DNA from: Oncomelania hupensis | Lineage: Eukaryota; Mollusca; Gastropoda; Littorinimorpha; Pomatiopsidae | Assembly: GCA_036898135.1 (NCBI GenBank) | Contig: CM072512.1 | Span: 25,232,839 to 25,296,838 of the forward strand | Reading direction: 5' to 3' | Length of the DNA stretch: 64,000 nt | Shown here: positions 48,081 through 61,255 of the stretch, in pieces | Layout of the letters: every line of letters starts with the position of its first letter | Numbering within the stretch: the first letter of the stretch is position 1 | Translations under genes and position numbers: made by a program | The notes under the pieces: generated by a model | The model's database searches: none | The model's input: only the letters and a program-made list of their open reading frames with translations | Told to the model about the DNA's origin: nothing

Positions 48081-48319
48081 TGTATAAAGAAGTCCTTTTC
48101 CAGACTAGCGAGGTGATATTATCGAGGAACCGAACCTCTTTGTAAGCTGCTTACACGCTTATTTGAGATCTTTGACTTCAATGATGTGGATTACTAAGCT
48201 CTTCTGTGATCATACTTACTATCTAATGTAAAAGTTTCAAGAAACAAACACACACACACACACACACATGCGTGTACGAGGTACAAATGGGGTAATTTCA
48301 CCAACTTCGCGGCCCTTAG

Positions 48320-48495
48320 GCGGCGAATTAGGTCAAGTTTCTTCAAAAAAGACACTTTTTCGCAAGAAGTTTGACCTAATTCCTCGCTCCTAAGAGACGA
48401 AGTAGGTCAACTTTCTTCAAAAAAGCACATTTTTCGCAAAAAGTTTGACCTAATTCCTCGCCTATTAGAGACGAAGTAGGTCAAGTTTGTTCAAA
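48320..48495. repeat. Alternating inverted repeats around TAGGTCAA
   Basis: Three GAA(T/G)TAGGTCAA units alternate with two TTTGACCTAATTCCTCGC units, separated by CTTCAAAAAA and TTTTTCGCAA. Each neighbouring pair forms a ~20-bp stem. Confidence 0.85.
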
Positions 48496-48504
48496 AACAC
48501 AGCT

Positions 48505-48756
48505 AGGATAAGGAACTTTCCTCGACGATTAGGGTAAGGCAGTGCCTCGACGATTAGGGTAAGGCAGTGCCTCGACGATTAGGGTAAGGCAGTGCCTCGA
48601 AAAGGGTTAGGGTCAGGGCTAGTTGCAGCGCTGCAACTAGCCCTGACCCTAACCCTTTTCTGGAACGGGTGCCTTACCCTAATCGTCGAGGCACTGCCTT
48701 ACCCTAATCGTCGAGGCACTGCCTTACCCTAATCGTCGAGGAAAGTTCCTTATCCT
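48505..48756. repeat. 252-bp near-perfect palindrome with 25-bp tandem units
   Basis: The arms meet with no spacer at AGTTGCAGC|GCTGCAACT (48629/48630). Each arm is about 125 bp and carries three tandem copies of a 25-bp unit (left arm period 25 from 48521, 48546 and 48571; key core CGATTAGGGTAAGGCAGTG). GGGTTAGGGTCAGGG lies near the centre. The only clear asymmetry is a short mismatch near 48599-48601 against 48659-48668. Confidence 0.95.
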
Positions 48757-48770
48757 ACCCGTCTGGAAGA

Positions 48771-48999
48771 TGCACTACAACTACACCAGGTCAAGTGTAC
48801 TTGTAGTGCATGTGCACTACAACTACACTTGACCTGGTGTAGTTGTAGTGCACATGCACTACAACTACACTTGGGCAAGTGAACTTTAAGTGCACATGCA
48901 CTACAACTGCACTTGGCCAAGTGTACTTTAAGTGCACATGCACTACAACTGCACTTCGTGAAGTGTAGTTGTAGTGCACATGCACTACAACTGCACTTT
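48771..48999. repeat. Tandem array of five ~42-bp hairpins
   Basis: Each unit reads TGCACTACAACT-x-CACTT, a short centre, then the inverse ending GTAGTGCA. Centres vary (GGTCAAGT, GGGCAAGT, GGCCAAGT, CGTGAAGT). A sixth half unit follows. Open frames across it, rich in His and Val, are artefacts. Confidence 0.9.
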
Positions 49000-49134
49000 C
49001 ATGTACTTAGAACAAATGAGCAACGCCAGACAAATGGGGAACGACAAAATTACCTCATTTGGTACTAAAAATGGCAAATTTCGTTCCCCAAATGTGACGT
49101 TTCACAACTACACACACACACACACACACACACA

Positions 49135-50165
49135 AACCCCCCTCATACACACACACCTGCACACACACAAGCACCATTTAGACTCACTTTTAAGTTACAA
49201 CAATTTGCGAGACACTTCCTTCTCAGTTCTTGGGCACCATTAAGGCTTGTATTAATTGCAAGTTTCGTGGAGGTTCATGAACCTTTTTTTCTCTCGAAGT
49301 TATAGGGTAGGTTTGCTCGTGTGTGAGTGTGTGTGTGAAGGAGGGGAGGAGGGAGGACAGGGGTGGGGGTAAAGTAGTTTCGGTGGCCATCGTACGATGA
49401 CAGTCAATGATTCATGATAAGGTTGTAGGTGTGTGTGGCCCTGTTAGTAAAAGAGGACAAAGAAAACTGTTTATAAATTTAACCTTAAGGCCGTCGTATT
49501 CTCCAACACGTTATGCTATAGGGTTATGCAATAGAGCAATCTTTTGTTTCTATGTTTTTTTATCCACATAAATGTAATACCATTCTTACCTGTCAGTTAG
49601 TAGGTTTATAGTCCTTGTACTGTGGGTATATTGTGGGATATGGTCTGATGATTATCATTACTGATGGTTAGTAAGTGATTACTTCCGAGGCCGTTAGTTT
49701 ATCTCAGAGGTATGATCAAACGTAGCATTTGTTTTTTTCAAAATTACTGCTTTGTGGATCGCATTTTAGGAAGCCGTCAAAAGGTGAAGACGAAGGAGAA
49801 GGGGCGCGATAGTTGTTCGGAGAGAGGGGGGGGGGGAAGGGGATGTGTAGAGAGAAGAGGGGGAGGTGCATTTCTTTACGGTTGTTCGTATATTTTCTCA
49901 GATACTTTTTTGTCTATCTTCTTTTTTTGGTTGAATTTCAATCCACAGAGGTGCTTTTACCTCCCTCACGATTATTTAAATTTAAAAAAACCTCTTGAAC
50001 TTCTGTACTTTTCCTTTGTTGCGCTGCCGAAGTCCTTAGTACAGTTATGAGATTGAGTAGGAAGAAGCAAAAGAGGATGGAGGAGGAAAAGGAGGATGAG
50101 AAGAAGAAAGTTAAAAAAAAGAAGAAGATGATGATGGTGAAGAAGATGATGATGATAATGAGGAT
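49135..50165. other. No gene seen
   Basis: Low-complexity GT, GGA and purine tracts with no recognisable coding sequence. Confidence 0.45.
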
Positions 50166-50310
50166 GAAGAAGAAGAAGAAGAAGAAGAAGAAGAAGAAGA
50201 AGAAGAAGAAGAAGAAGAAGAAGAAGAAGAAGAAGAAGAAGAAGAAGAAACATTACAAGAAGAAGAAAAAGAAGAAGAAGAAGAAGAAGAAGAAGAAGAA
50301 GAAGAAGAAG

Positions 50311-50362
<52 letters not shown>

Positions 50363-50363
50363 G
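50166..50363. repeat. Compound microsatellite (GAA)n(CAA)n
   Basis: About 145 bp of GAA with two interruptions change to about 53 bp of CAA, as at 10283-10397. Confidence 0.95.
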
Positions 50364-50364
50364 A

Positions 50365-51225
50365 AATTAGAACCTAAGAAGAGGAAGGAGGAGAGAAGCT
50401 AGAAAAAGAAGAAGTACCCAAAACATCAGTTGTTCTCTGTTGTCATGTTTTATACGTTCACCATTAATCACTTATATAATTGTGACACTCGCTTAGCTTC
50501 CGAATGTGCTGATAAGGAAACCGGACTGAACCCAAATAACTTTAAACACGGTGACAGTTTGTGATAGGCTATAAGCGGACATAAGGCCAAAATAAGAAAA
50601 AAAGTGCTTTGAATACGAAATCCGTTAGGCATCGCAAACGTTAAACCAGTTAATATTACTTAAAAGGCCCCAATTCGAAGGCTTTGTTTACTTTAAGCCA
50701 AAAGGGGTTTACCTAAAATTCGCATTGTTATTACATTAAACTGTGATAGAGTGGGCTTTCGTTATTCAAACCAGCCGCTAACGTTTGAATTTTTCATTCC
50801 GGTTCTGACAAGGAGTTTCTCCCCCTGTTTTAACGGTACAGCCGTGTGACCCTATTTCTGAGTGAAACACGCGGTTTGAAGGGTGCGTCGTTGGTATCTG
50901 GGGGGGGGGGGGGGTAAGGTAGGGTCTATTTTATCAACTAAAAAGAAAACCTTAGAAGCAATTGTTTTTACGGGGTTTTGTCTCTTGAGTTCTAAAATGT
51001 TGGCTAGGCCTTGCTATTTATAGGAACAAAACCTACGGAATGTATTTTTGTTGTATGCTTGTATTTTTCATTGGGGCAACATTCACTGTGAATGTTCAAA
51101 TGATATTTTTCAAAGCTAGATTACGGTTGCTCATTAATTTTACTTTAAAAAGTAACCTCTGCTGATTTTTGTTTCTATATCAAACAAGGGAGACAACACC
51201 GGTTGTGTAAATCCTCATGCGACTG
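50365..51225. other. No recognisable feature
   Basis: No gene found; a G run of about 14 lies at 50900. Confidence 0.5.
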
Positions 51226-51300
51226 GAGTCGAATCCTCAATAGTCCAGCGCCTTGAGCAACTCCTTAGCTGAAAAAAGCGCTATATAAAAACAATTACAT
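51226..51300 (+). mobile_element. SINE/LINE 3' fragment
   Basis: GTCGAATCCTCAATAGTCCA then GCGCCTTGAGCAACTCCTTA and AAGCGCTATATAAAAAC match the ends of the 4728-type SINE. Confidence 0.6.
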
Positions 51301-51431
51301 ACAATTAATCAAAACAAGGGGAAATAAGGGCCTCAAATATTTTCTGTTAGATTTTTTTTCCATGGAGTGTTTACTAGTAATCGTACAACTTCCTTGGCAC
51401 TGGGGTTGTTTTCAATATCTAAATTAGCTGA

Positions 51432-51735
51432 TTTTTACATGATGTTGGTTTGTTTTATCGCATATAAATCATATCGATATGATTGTTTTGTTTAGTTTGG
51501 ATTTTATTGATAGGACTGAATTTAGTGATTTGATTGAAGAAAGAGAACATATTTTTAATACATCATTAAAGAAGACTTCTAAAGCGGTGTCATGTGAAAG
51601 TTTGTTTGGGTATTTAAGAGTAACAGGCTTGTTTTTTAAGATTTGACACATTTTATAATATTTTAAGATAAAGTCTCTCTGGTCCTGATTTGGCTCGTAA
51701 GAGTCCGCTGGACCTAAAGCAATAATCATGTAATG
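51432..51735 (+). mobile_element. 5'-truncated LINE sharing its 3' end with E
   Basis: TAAATTAGCTGA (12 bp) flanks the insert (51420-51431 and 51736-51747). It encodes a short C-terminus ending LIEEREHIFNTSLKKTSKAV, CESLFGYLRVTGLFFKI and stop, followed by GGTCCTGATTTGGCTCGTAA and GAGTCCGCTGGACCTAAAGC and the AATAATCATGTAATG tail. Only the last ~50 bases match E1 and E2, so this is the candidate autonomous partner of E. Confidence 0.65.
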
Positions 51736-51760
51736 TAAATTAGCTGAAGGTGAGAAAATG

Positions 51761-52051
51761 TTAACACCATCTCTTGAGTATGAAGATGTGGAGGCGGAAT
51801 GGGAGGCGACTGGTTGGATTATACAGGACAAGGCGGCACGACATTTTTTCTGCCCGGCTGACCATTCGTCTTCTGCTTTTGGTGGTGAGCAGGACTACAT
51901 TGTCGGCAGGCATTTTATGCAAGTCGGTGGCAGCGACTGGTAGAAGGGTGTCGTGGCAATAGTAGCCGGCAACCCGGTGTAACATCGTCACAGTTCCTAG
52001 TATCTTATCTGGGCTGGGAGCGACTGAAAGCATTTTGATTGGTCGACGCAT
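51761..52051 (-). CDS. Unidentified 96-codon open frame
   Basis: Starts MRRPIKMLSVAPSPDKILGT and ends FRLHIFILKRWC. I do not recognise it. A CCAAT motif overlaps its first codons, and a GCATGCGC motif lies at 52065-52072, so a start at the second Met (52033) is possible. The plus strand also has an open frame over the same bases. It may be chance. Confidence 0.2.
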   Translation of the reverse strand: MRRPIKMLSVAPSPDKILGTVTMLHRVAGYYCHDTLLPVAATDLHKMPADNVVLLTTKSRRRMVSRAEKMSCRLVLYNPTSRLPFRLHIFILKRWC

Positions 52052-52093
52052 TACAAAATTCGACGCATGCGCACAGTGCTATTGTAGTCTTAG

Positions 52094-52155
52094 TAAGGGT
52101 TAGGGTTAGGGTTAGAGCTAGAGTTAGGGTTAGGGGTTAGGTTAGAGTTAGGGTT
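52094..52155 (+). repeat. Interstitial telomere-like tract
   Basis: About 60 bp of TTAGGG and variants (TTAGAG, TTAGGGG). TTAGGG is the telomere unit of molluscs and most animals. It could be an internal telomeric remnant or a chance microsatellite. Confidence 0.8.
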
Positions 52156-52200
52156 ACGACGCCTAAGAACATCGTGAAAAAGCCGACCCGACTTGACCTG

Positions 52201-52210
52201 GCGCATGCGC
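52201..52210. promoter_or_regulatory. NRF1-type palindromic site
   Basis: GCGCATGCGC followed by a GC-rich stretch. I see no clear gene start on either side, so function is uncertain. Confidence 0.3.
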
Positions 52211-52215
52211 AAAGG

Positions 52216-54668
52216 CGCCCGGCTAAACTAAGACACCCGGAACTCTGACGACGTGACACCGGTTTACTACCAACATGCTTCCCCCGCCTTGCAGGGCAAA
52301 CATTTGTATGTCCCTCTTAGGAGGAATAAACATTGACAGCTCGCGTCGGGCCGTGTCCTCAGGGTGGTGGCCGAGAGACGGGAGTCAAATACTCCGCTCG
52401 GCTACAAAGACATTAGTTTTGTTTGTTTGATTTTGTTTTGGTTGTTGGTGTTTCTGTTGTTGAAGGGATTAATAGCCGACGAATTTCGTGTTCTAGAGCA
52501 CTTGGTCCTAGTGCCTAACTTGTCTCTGTCCTAAATCTCTGTGACAGTCATATCCTGAGCGCTAGTAATAATGACTTACACAACCGTTTCTTTTATTTCA
52601 TATTATTTTATTTCAGTGTCGCTTCACCACGAAATACTGAGTATCAGCGACTGCTGGGTCATACGCATAGAACATTCATATACTTAATCCAACTGCCTTG
52701 GACTAGTTAGTCAAACATTTAGTTTGAACAATAAACTTAAATTTCAAAAAAATTTCGTCCTTTTGTTTATATTCGCCAGCAGTCAGTCTTCAATATAAAC
52801 TTACAATAGGTCTAATATTTGGTGACGTCAACTGTACAAAGCTCATTTCTGCTCCTGTGTTAGAAAAAGTAACTGCAATCTGGGTTTCCTTTAATTAACT
52901 CTGATGTCAGTACGCATTGGCTAATTGACGCGATGCCCCGGACTGTTAGGCAATGTTGTTTGAAACAACAAAAACAACTATAGTATTGAAAGGAATTGAC
53001 TGTTTTGTTTCCCACACTGTTGTAGGCCTACAACATTGTCTGTTTTTGTTATGCGTTTTTTGTATTTTTTAAATAAAGCCGTTTTTATATTATAAAGGAA
53101 CTGATTCCGTTATATTTATAGTTAGTACTATACACAAATGATGTAGCGGAATTTTACCAAATGCGCGGTACTTGAGTTTACGATGTATTTTGAAGAAACA
53201 AATGACGGGACCTGAAGTTTCTCTAGTCATTTTAAACAGAAAGCAATAAGACAGCGTTTTTCTTTGATTTGCCAAGTGCCCTCTATAGTAAATATCTCCA
53301 ATAATCCCACACCAAGTCACAATAAATGCATGGTAAGGCCTGTCACGGTCCAATCTATTCTTATACCCATTTGCTTACCACACGCTTTTCGTTTTCTTTA
53401 TGAAAATAAAAGGCACTGAGATCTAGTATACCAATTATAGGCAGAAAAAATAAGAGCAAACGTATTGTGGAGGTCAACTGAATACACAACTGCGGTAGAA
53501 ATAATCAATATGTTTTGGAAGTTAGTGGTCATCTACAAGACAGAAAACAGCCCTGCACACCCCCAAGCCCTCCTTCTTCTTAAAACCCTGTCACTTACTT
53601 GCGATCGTGTCATATATGTAGTTTTCTGGTATTGCTGTTTTCCCACTTCTGCATGGAAAACCAATCAATTGTTTCGTGAGATAATCATAATGAAAGAAGA
53701 CTCCCATGTTCGTTTGAACCCTGTAGCTGCCATAAGGAGCTGCAACACTTTTCTGTAATTTAATGTTGGCTTGCAAACTCCTGAGGAAAAACATGATACC
53801 TAAATACTGTTATCTGTCTGTTTATATCTCTTTCAACTTCATAATCTCTCTCCCGTCCCGTTGACCTCTGCGTTGAGGCAGTATCTCAAAACATTCAAGT
53901 CAAAGAAGACTAAAACACCTTAATATCGCTGGGGGTAGTTGGAGGTGGTGTGAGGGAGGGGAAAGAGGGATCAATGTACCACAAGTTTAAAAGGAAAAGT
54001 ACTATAAAATTGTGTGTAGCAGGTGTAAAAAAAAACCAATTGTAGTGTCAAGGTTGATCCTATTGTTAGTGCGCTAATTACATACCGAAGGGATCGACGA
54101 CACATGTATGTTCTTGGCAAGTTTCAGCTTTGATGAAACAGGTCTAGACTCAGACTCAGACCATGCAAATTAACCTTTTCATTATAACAGGTGGACGAGC
54201 AAAAGTGTAAAATACAAGAATAAGTTAGAGTAATGTTGAGAAATTATACTTTAGTCATCAAATCATCTAGGGCACAATCCTTTTTAAATGGAAACATTTT
54301 ACAATTAGACAACAGAACAGGGTAGATTAACATAATTCGTCTAGACTTCAGAAGTGAGACTGCATTCATTGAAAAGCAACATGGCCATATTTTGTTTTGG
54401 GGAGAGGTGCGTTGTAGGGGAGGGGTGCGGGGATGTGTGTGTGTGTGTGTGTGTGGGTGTGTGTGTGTGTGCGTGTGTGTGCAGTAATCAAAATTGTTGA
54501 CTTGACTATAGCAACATAACCTTGTACTTGAGAACAGTATTGGCAGATAATGAATTAGCAGCAGTAATGTTCACATCGCTTTGCAGGTTCTTATTATAAT
54601 AATTCTGTGCGTGCGGATACTATAACAGTTTGGAACCTGGGATCTGCTTCTTCAATATATCAGACCTT
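52216..54668. other. 2.4 kb without recognisable genes
   Basis: Unique-looking sequence with a GT run near 54436-54482. Open frames near 53090-53790 have no motif. Confidence 0.45.
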
Positions 54669-54679
54669 AAACAAAAAGC

Positions 54680-56899
54680 AGACATTGGAAGTGACCACGA
54701 TCTCGTGATGATGTCTTTCCGGCTCCATTTGAAGAGAGTAAATACAGCAAAGTGCACCAGGCTGAAGTTCGACCTGGACAAACTGCAAGACCCGGAAGTG
54801 GCAAAAATATTTCAGGCCACAATTGGAGGGAAATTTGCACCACTGCTTATTTTGGGGGCAGGCGAAGTAGATGTCAACACCATGACCAATACCTTCAACT
54901 CAGCTGTAACAGATGCCGCCACTGAGATCCTTGGCAAGCACCGACCAAAGAAGAAGCCGTGGATCACACCTGAACTTTTGGATCTGTGTGATAAACGAAG
55001 AGAGTTAAAAAAGAAAAAGAACACCTCACAGGGAGCTGATGTCTACCGAAAAATCAACAATGACATCCGAAAAGGCATGCGCACAGCAAAGGAGAACTGG
55101 ATAGAAGATCAATGCCAGGAAATAGAGAACAATCTGAACAAGAACAACAGCAAGAAGGCCTACCAGACTGTGAAGCGGCTGACAAGTGTTAAACAGCCCA
55201 AAGTCTCCACTATCCAAAGCAAGTCTGGCATATGCCTTACAGAAGAACAAGAAGTCTTGGACAGATGGACAGAGTACTGCTCTGACCTTTACAACCATAC
55301 ACCAAATGGAGACCCATCAGTTCTAGCATGTCCCGAGAGCAGAGAAGAAGAAGAAATCCTCCCAATTCTCCGGGAAGAAGTTGAGGCAGCAGTGCAATCG
55401 CTGAAGAAAGGGAAATCAGCGGGAGTGGACAACATACCAGCGGAACTGCTACAAGCAGGAGGAGAAGCGATGACTGATGCTCTCACCATTATCTGTAAAA
55501 AGATCTGGCAGAGTGGGGAATGGCCTACACCATGGACCCAGTCGCTTGTCATCACTCTTCCCAAAAAAGGTAACCTTCAGGAGTGTGAAAATTACCGCAC
55601 CATCAGCCTCATCAGCCATCCCAGCAAGGTCCTCCTGAAAATAATACTCAACAGGTTGAAACCACAAGCTGAACAAATCATAGCTGAAGAACAAGCAGGA
55701 TTCATGGCAGGGCGAAGTACCACTGAACAGATTTTCAACCTCAGAATAATCTGTGAGAAATACCTACAGCACAACAACATCTATATCATGTGTTCATAGA
55801 CTTCAAGAAGGCATTTGACCGAGTCTGGCATGCAGCTCTATGGGCAACCATGAAAGTGTACAACATCAGCCCTAAAATTATAGAAGTCATCAAAAGCCTG
55901 TATGACAAGGCTACCAGTGCAGTCCTCCATAACAGCGTCATCGGGAACTGGTTCAGAACAACAATCGGTGTGCGTCAAGGATGCCTACTCTCTCCAACAC
56001 TCTTCAACATCTTCCTAGAGCGCATCATGTCAGATGCTCTTGCAGATCACGAAGGCACAGTCAGCATAGGGGGCAAAGCAATCTCCAATCTTCGTTTTGC
56101 GGATGATATTGATGGATTGGCTGGAGAGGAACAAGAACTTGAACAGCTTGTACAGAGGCTTGACACCACCTCCAGAGCTTATGGAATGGAAATAAGTGCA
56201 GAGAAGACCAAAATGATGACCAACAACACCAATGGCATCAACACGGACATCAAAGTACAAGGCCAATCCCTCAACACAGTGCACAGCTTCAAATATTTAG
56301 GAGCCATTGTGTCAGACAATGGGTCTCGACAGGAAGTCCTCTCCAGGATCGCACAAACAACTGCTGCCCTGACAAGGTTGAAGCCCATTTGGAAAGACAG
56401 AACCATCAGTCTACATTCCAAAGTAAGACTGCTGCGCTCTCTGGTCATCTCCATCTTCCTATATGCTTGCGAAGCGTGGACCCTCACAGCAGATCTCCAA
56501 CGAAGAATACAAAGCATGGAGATGAGGTGCTACAGAAGACTTCTGTGCATTTCCTATACCCAACACATCACCAACGATGAAGTCCGACAGACCATCACAC
56601 AAGCCATTGGACAACACGATGACCTGCTCACAGTGGTGAAGAAACGGAAACTCCGATGGTATGGCCACGTCACCAGATCATCAGGCCTTGCAAAGACCAT
56701 TCTGCAAGGCACAGTGCAAGGAGGTAGAAGAAGGGGGAGACCGAAAAAGAGGTGGGAGGACAACATTCGAGAATGGACTGGTTTGACACTGAGCGAAGCC
56801 ATGAGGGCTGCTGAGGACAGAGAAAGATGGAGTATGCTGGTTAAACGATCATCTGTGGTGCCCCTACGACCTTCGGGTTATGGGACAGGATAGGATAGG
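54680..56899 (+). mobile_element. RTE-like LINE family A, copy A3 with one frameshift
   Basis: AAACAAAAAGC (11 bp) flanks it (54669-54679 and 56900-56910). It begins inside the endonuclease end (ADIGSDHDLVMM); codons before 54680 are flanking DNA. The frame is open to about 55790, where CAGCACCAACAAC of A1 has become CAGCACAACAAC, a single C lost near 55772. It then continues in the next frame to 56893 with FIDFKKAFDRVWH, FADDIDGLAG and GRPKKRWEDNIREWTG, ending in a GGATAGGATAGG tail. Apart from that base it is almost the same as A1. Inactive in RT because of the frameshift and truncation. Confidence 0.9.
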
Positions 56900-56910
56900 A
56901 AACAAAAAGC

Positions 56911-58040
56911 CGGTCTAAAGCAACAACATATAAACATTAGTGTGAGCATAGGAGAGTTTATCAACCCGCATTATAGAGATGAAAGCTTCTCGATAAGTTT
57001 GTATGCAACCTAAGTCACAGGGCCGGCTTCTCTAGCAATTATATTCACTACAAGGACCAACCAACAGAATTGGAATAAAAGTATAAGGGCCTGTAATTAG
57101 TCAAGTTGCCCGCCCATACGTTGACGTGTAAGACTGTTGGTTTGCTATCTACCGCTTTGCTATATAGACGCCCAATATGTATGATGCCCATTGTGATAAA
57201 AAGGGAAATCGAAAAAATAGATGAACACAGTTGTCTCATCAGCAAGAAACTTTTAAAGTTGAATGCCCTCGATTTTAGAATTGATTTTTTTGCATAGGCT
57301 GTCAGTGGCAGTTCGGTTTTGGGTCCTCTTGACCTTAGTCAAAGTACAGTATCAGATGTCAGGCTTTAAGCTTACAATAATATGCATAGTAAGGGAAAAA
57401 AATCAATGGATGAATAACTTTTTTCTTGGACGCATATGTAGTGCATTGATGTATTTTTGTTTGTGTGGTTTTGTTTAGCAAAGACGTAAGGACTGGCTTT
57501 TGCGTTTAGTCGGCCCCTGGTGTTATACATAAGAACAATTTATGAATGAAGTAAACATGATTGTACAAGGATAATGTGTTGGCATCACTACATCGGCAAT
57601 ACGTCATTCAATAGGCATACACAATAATTATACACTCACGGTTCAATATAGATTTACGTCACTGTGCTTGTATTTCTAATTCTATTTACTGGTGAAGTGT
57701 ATACTTTAGTGAGTGCACGTAGTGTTTAAGTAGGTCTACTTAGTGTTGTAGCACTTCGAGTCGTTCTGACCTAGGTTTAACTTTAATCGAAATCATCTTT
57801 TTCCGCATAAGGGCGTTGAATCGAAATCTTGAATGCAATCGCAAAGTCTACATTGATTTTGGCTTAAGGGGACTTACATTATAAGACGAACTATCTTCCT
57901 CATCGTTCTACCACGATAATGTAGTGTTGCCTTGTGGATCAAGCCCAATTAACTTCTTATTATTATCGTAAAAATCTTAGTTTTTGCTGGTGTCTGCAAC
58001 AGTAATAGCTACGGCAGCTTGATTCACAAGTGTTAGTACT
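56911..58040. other. No recognisable feature
   Basis: AT-rich, no gene or repeat that I can support. Confidence 0.45.
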
Positions 58041-58179
<139 letters not shown>

Positions 58180-58561
58180 AAACAGACAAAGTTCACGGTA
58201 GAACGTTGCTCTTTATTCTTTTGCAAACATATTAATCCTAAACCTCCTTACAATGAAGCAGACATCTAAAACTGTAAAAACTCGAATCTAATTAAAGGTG
58301 AATCACACGTTAGCGTAGTTAACAATCTAGACAGCGTATTCTAAGAGGTCTGCTTTAAACATGGATAGGATTTTGTGTTGGACTCGCCAAAATTGCGCTG
58401 ATCAGCAGTAAAAACTGAAATCTTCTCTCCCGACGGTCTTAACTGCTGCCGTCTTCATCTATGCAGTCTTCGACTTCGTCTCTCAAGTCGTCTGTCAGGT
58501 AAGACTTTATTACTTGAACTGACTGGTTTGTTTGTTTTCAAAATTGTGATTGTTGTTATTT

Positions 58562-58618
<57 letters not shown>

Positions 58619-58988
58619 CTTAGTAGTAATAGCTGTAGTAATAGTAGTGGTAGATGATGATGATGATATTGAAGTTGTTGATGTCGTTGTTAGCGTTGGA
58701 AGCTTGAACTGACTCTTTTGTTTCTATTGTTATTGTTATTTGTAGTAGTAGTAGTAGTAATAGTAGTACTTAGTAGTAGTACTTAGTAGTAGTACTTAGT
58801 AGTAGTACTTAGTAGTAGTACTTAGTAATAGTAGTGTAGTAGTACTTAGTAGTAGTAGTAGTGTAGTAGTACTTAGTAGTAGTAGTAGTAGTGGCAGTAG
58901 TTGTTGTTGTTGTTGATGTTGTCATTGTTAGCGGTGGAAGCTGCGTGGGTGGTGATATTAAATGACAATGGTGATTGTGGTGGTGCAG

Positions 58989-59041
<53 letters not shown>
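58562..59041. repeat. Microsatellites (GTA)n and (GAT)n
   Basis: About 57 bp of GTA, then a second region (58743-58892) built from GTAGTAGTACTTA units, then about 55 bp of GAT (58986-59041). A GGAAGCTTGAACTGACT-like sequence precedes the second region, and GAACTGACTGGTTTGTTTG precedes the first, so the two GTA blocks may be a duplication. Confidence 0.85.
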
Positions 59042-59043
<2 letters not shown>

Positions 59044-59282
59044 GACGATAATGATGATAAGAAAAGAGCGATGCGCCACACAATGGTGAAAGACTCGTTT
59101 TTAGTTTATTGTTATACGTTATATCTTCGTATGTTTGTTGGGAGAAAAAAAAGCATATATTGAAGAAAAAAGTAGACATTGTCGCATTAAGAAATGTATT
59201 ATTTGGTCTTTCGCTTGTCGGAGATATATATTTTAATTGATGCTGTTGTTTTCATTCTCTATACTACCCACAAGATCACCTG

Positions 59283-61022
<1,740 letters not shown>

Positions 61023-61031
61023 TGACGAATC

Positions 61032-61246
61032 CTATCGTATCCTAACCCGTAATTCTGAGGGCGTTGGGGCACCACAGATGATCGTTTAACCAGCATACTC
61101 CATCTTTCTCTGTCCTCGGGAACCCTGACTGTTTTGCTCAGTCCATTCTCGAATGTTGTCCTCCCACCTCTTTTTTGGTCTCCCTCTTCTTCTGCCTCCT
61201 TGCACTGTGCTTTGCAGGATGGTCTTTGCAAGGCATGATGATGTGG
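61032..61246 (-). pseudogene. RTE-like LINE family A, short 3' fragment
   Basis: Only the last ~215 bp of the element remain, with the RRRxRPKKRWEDNIREW region and a TATCC-type tail. TGACGAATC occurs on both sides (61023-61031 and 61247-61255). The right copy overlaps GTGACG, which also belongs to the element, so the 5' junction probably formed at microhomology. Confidence 0.8.
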
Positions 61247-61255
61247 TGACGAATC

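Larger units (their letters stand above)
48281..49094. mobile_element. Foldback element M6, hairpin array
   Basis: Outer inverted ends GTACAAATGGGGTAATTTCA (48281-48300) and, inverted, GTACCAAATGAGGTAATTTT (49046-49065) enclose three different blocks of inverted repeats: 48320-48495, 48505-48756 and 48771-48999. A further inverted pair, CAAATGGGGAACGA and its inverse (49031-49044 and 49081-49094), closes the right side. CA runs lie just outside (48248-48268 and 49107-49130). No coding capacity. It resembles Foldback-type elements in architecture only; the superfamily is unknown. Confidence 0.6.

Noticed and set aside
48791..48985. His/Val-rich 64-codon frame
   Set aside because: Lies entirely in the hairpin array and reflects its palindromic unit.
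48505..48999. CRISPR-like array
   Set aside because: Units are hairpins without unique spacers, and the context is a eukaryotic genome.
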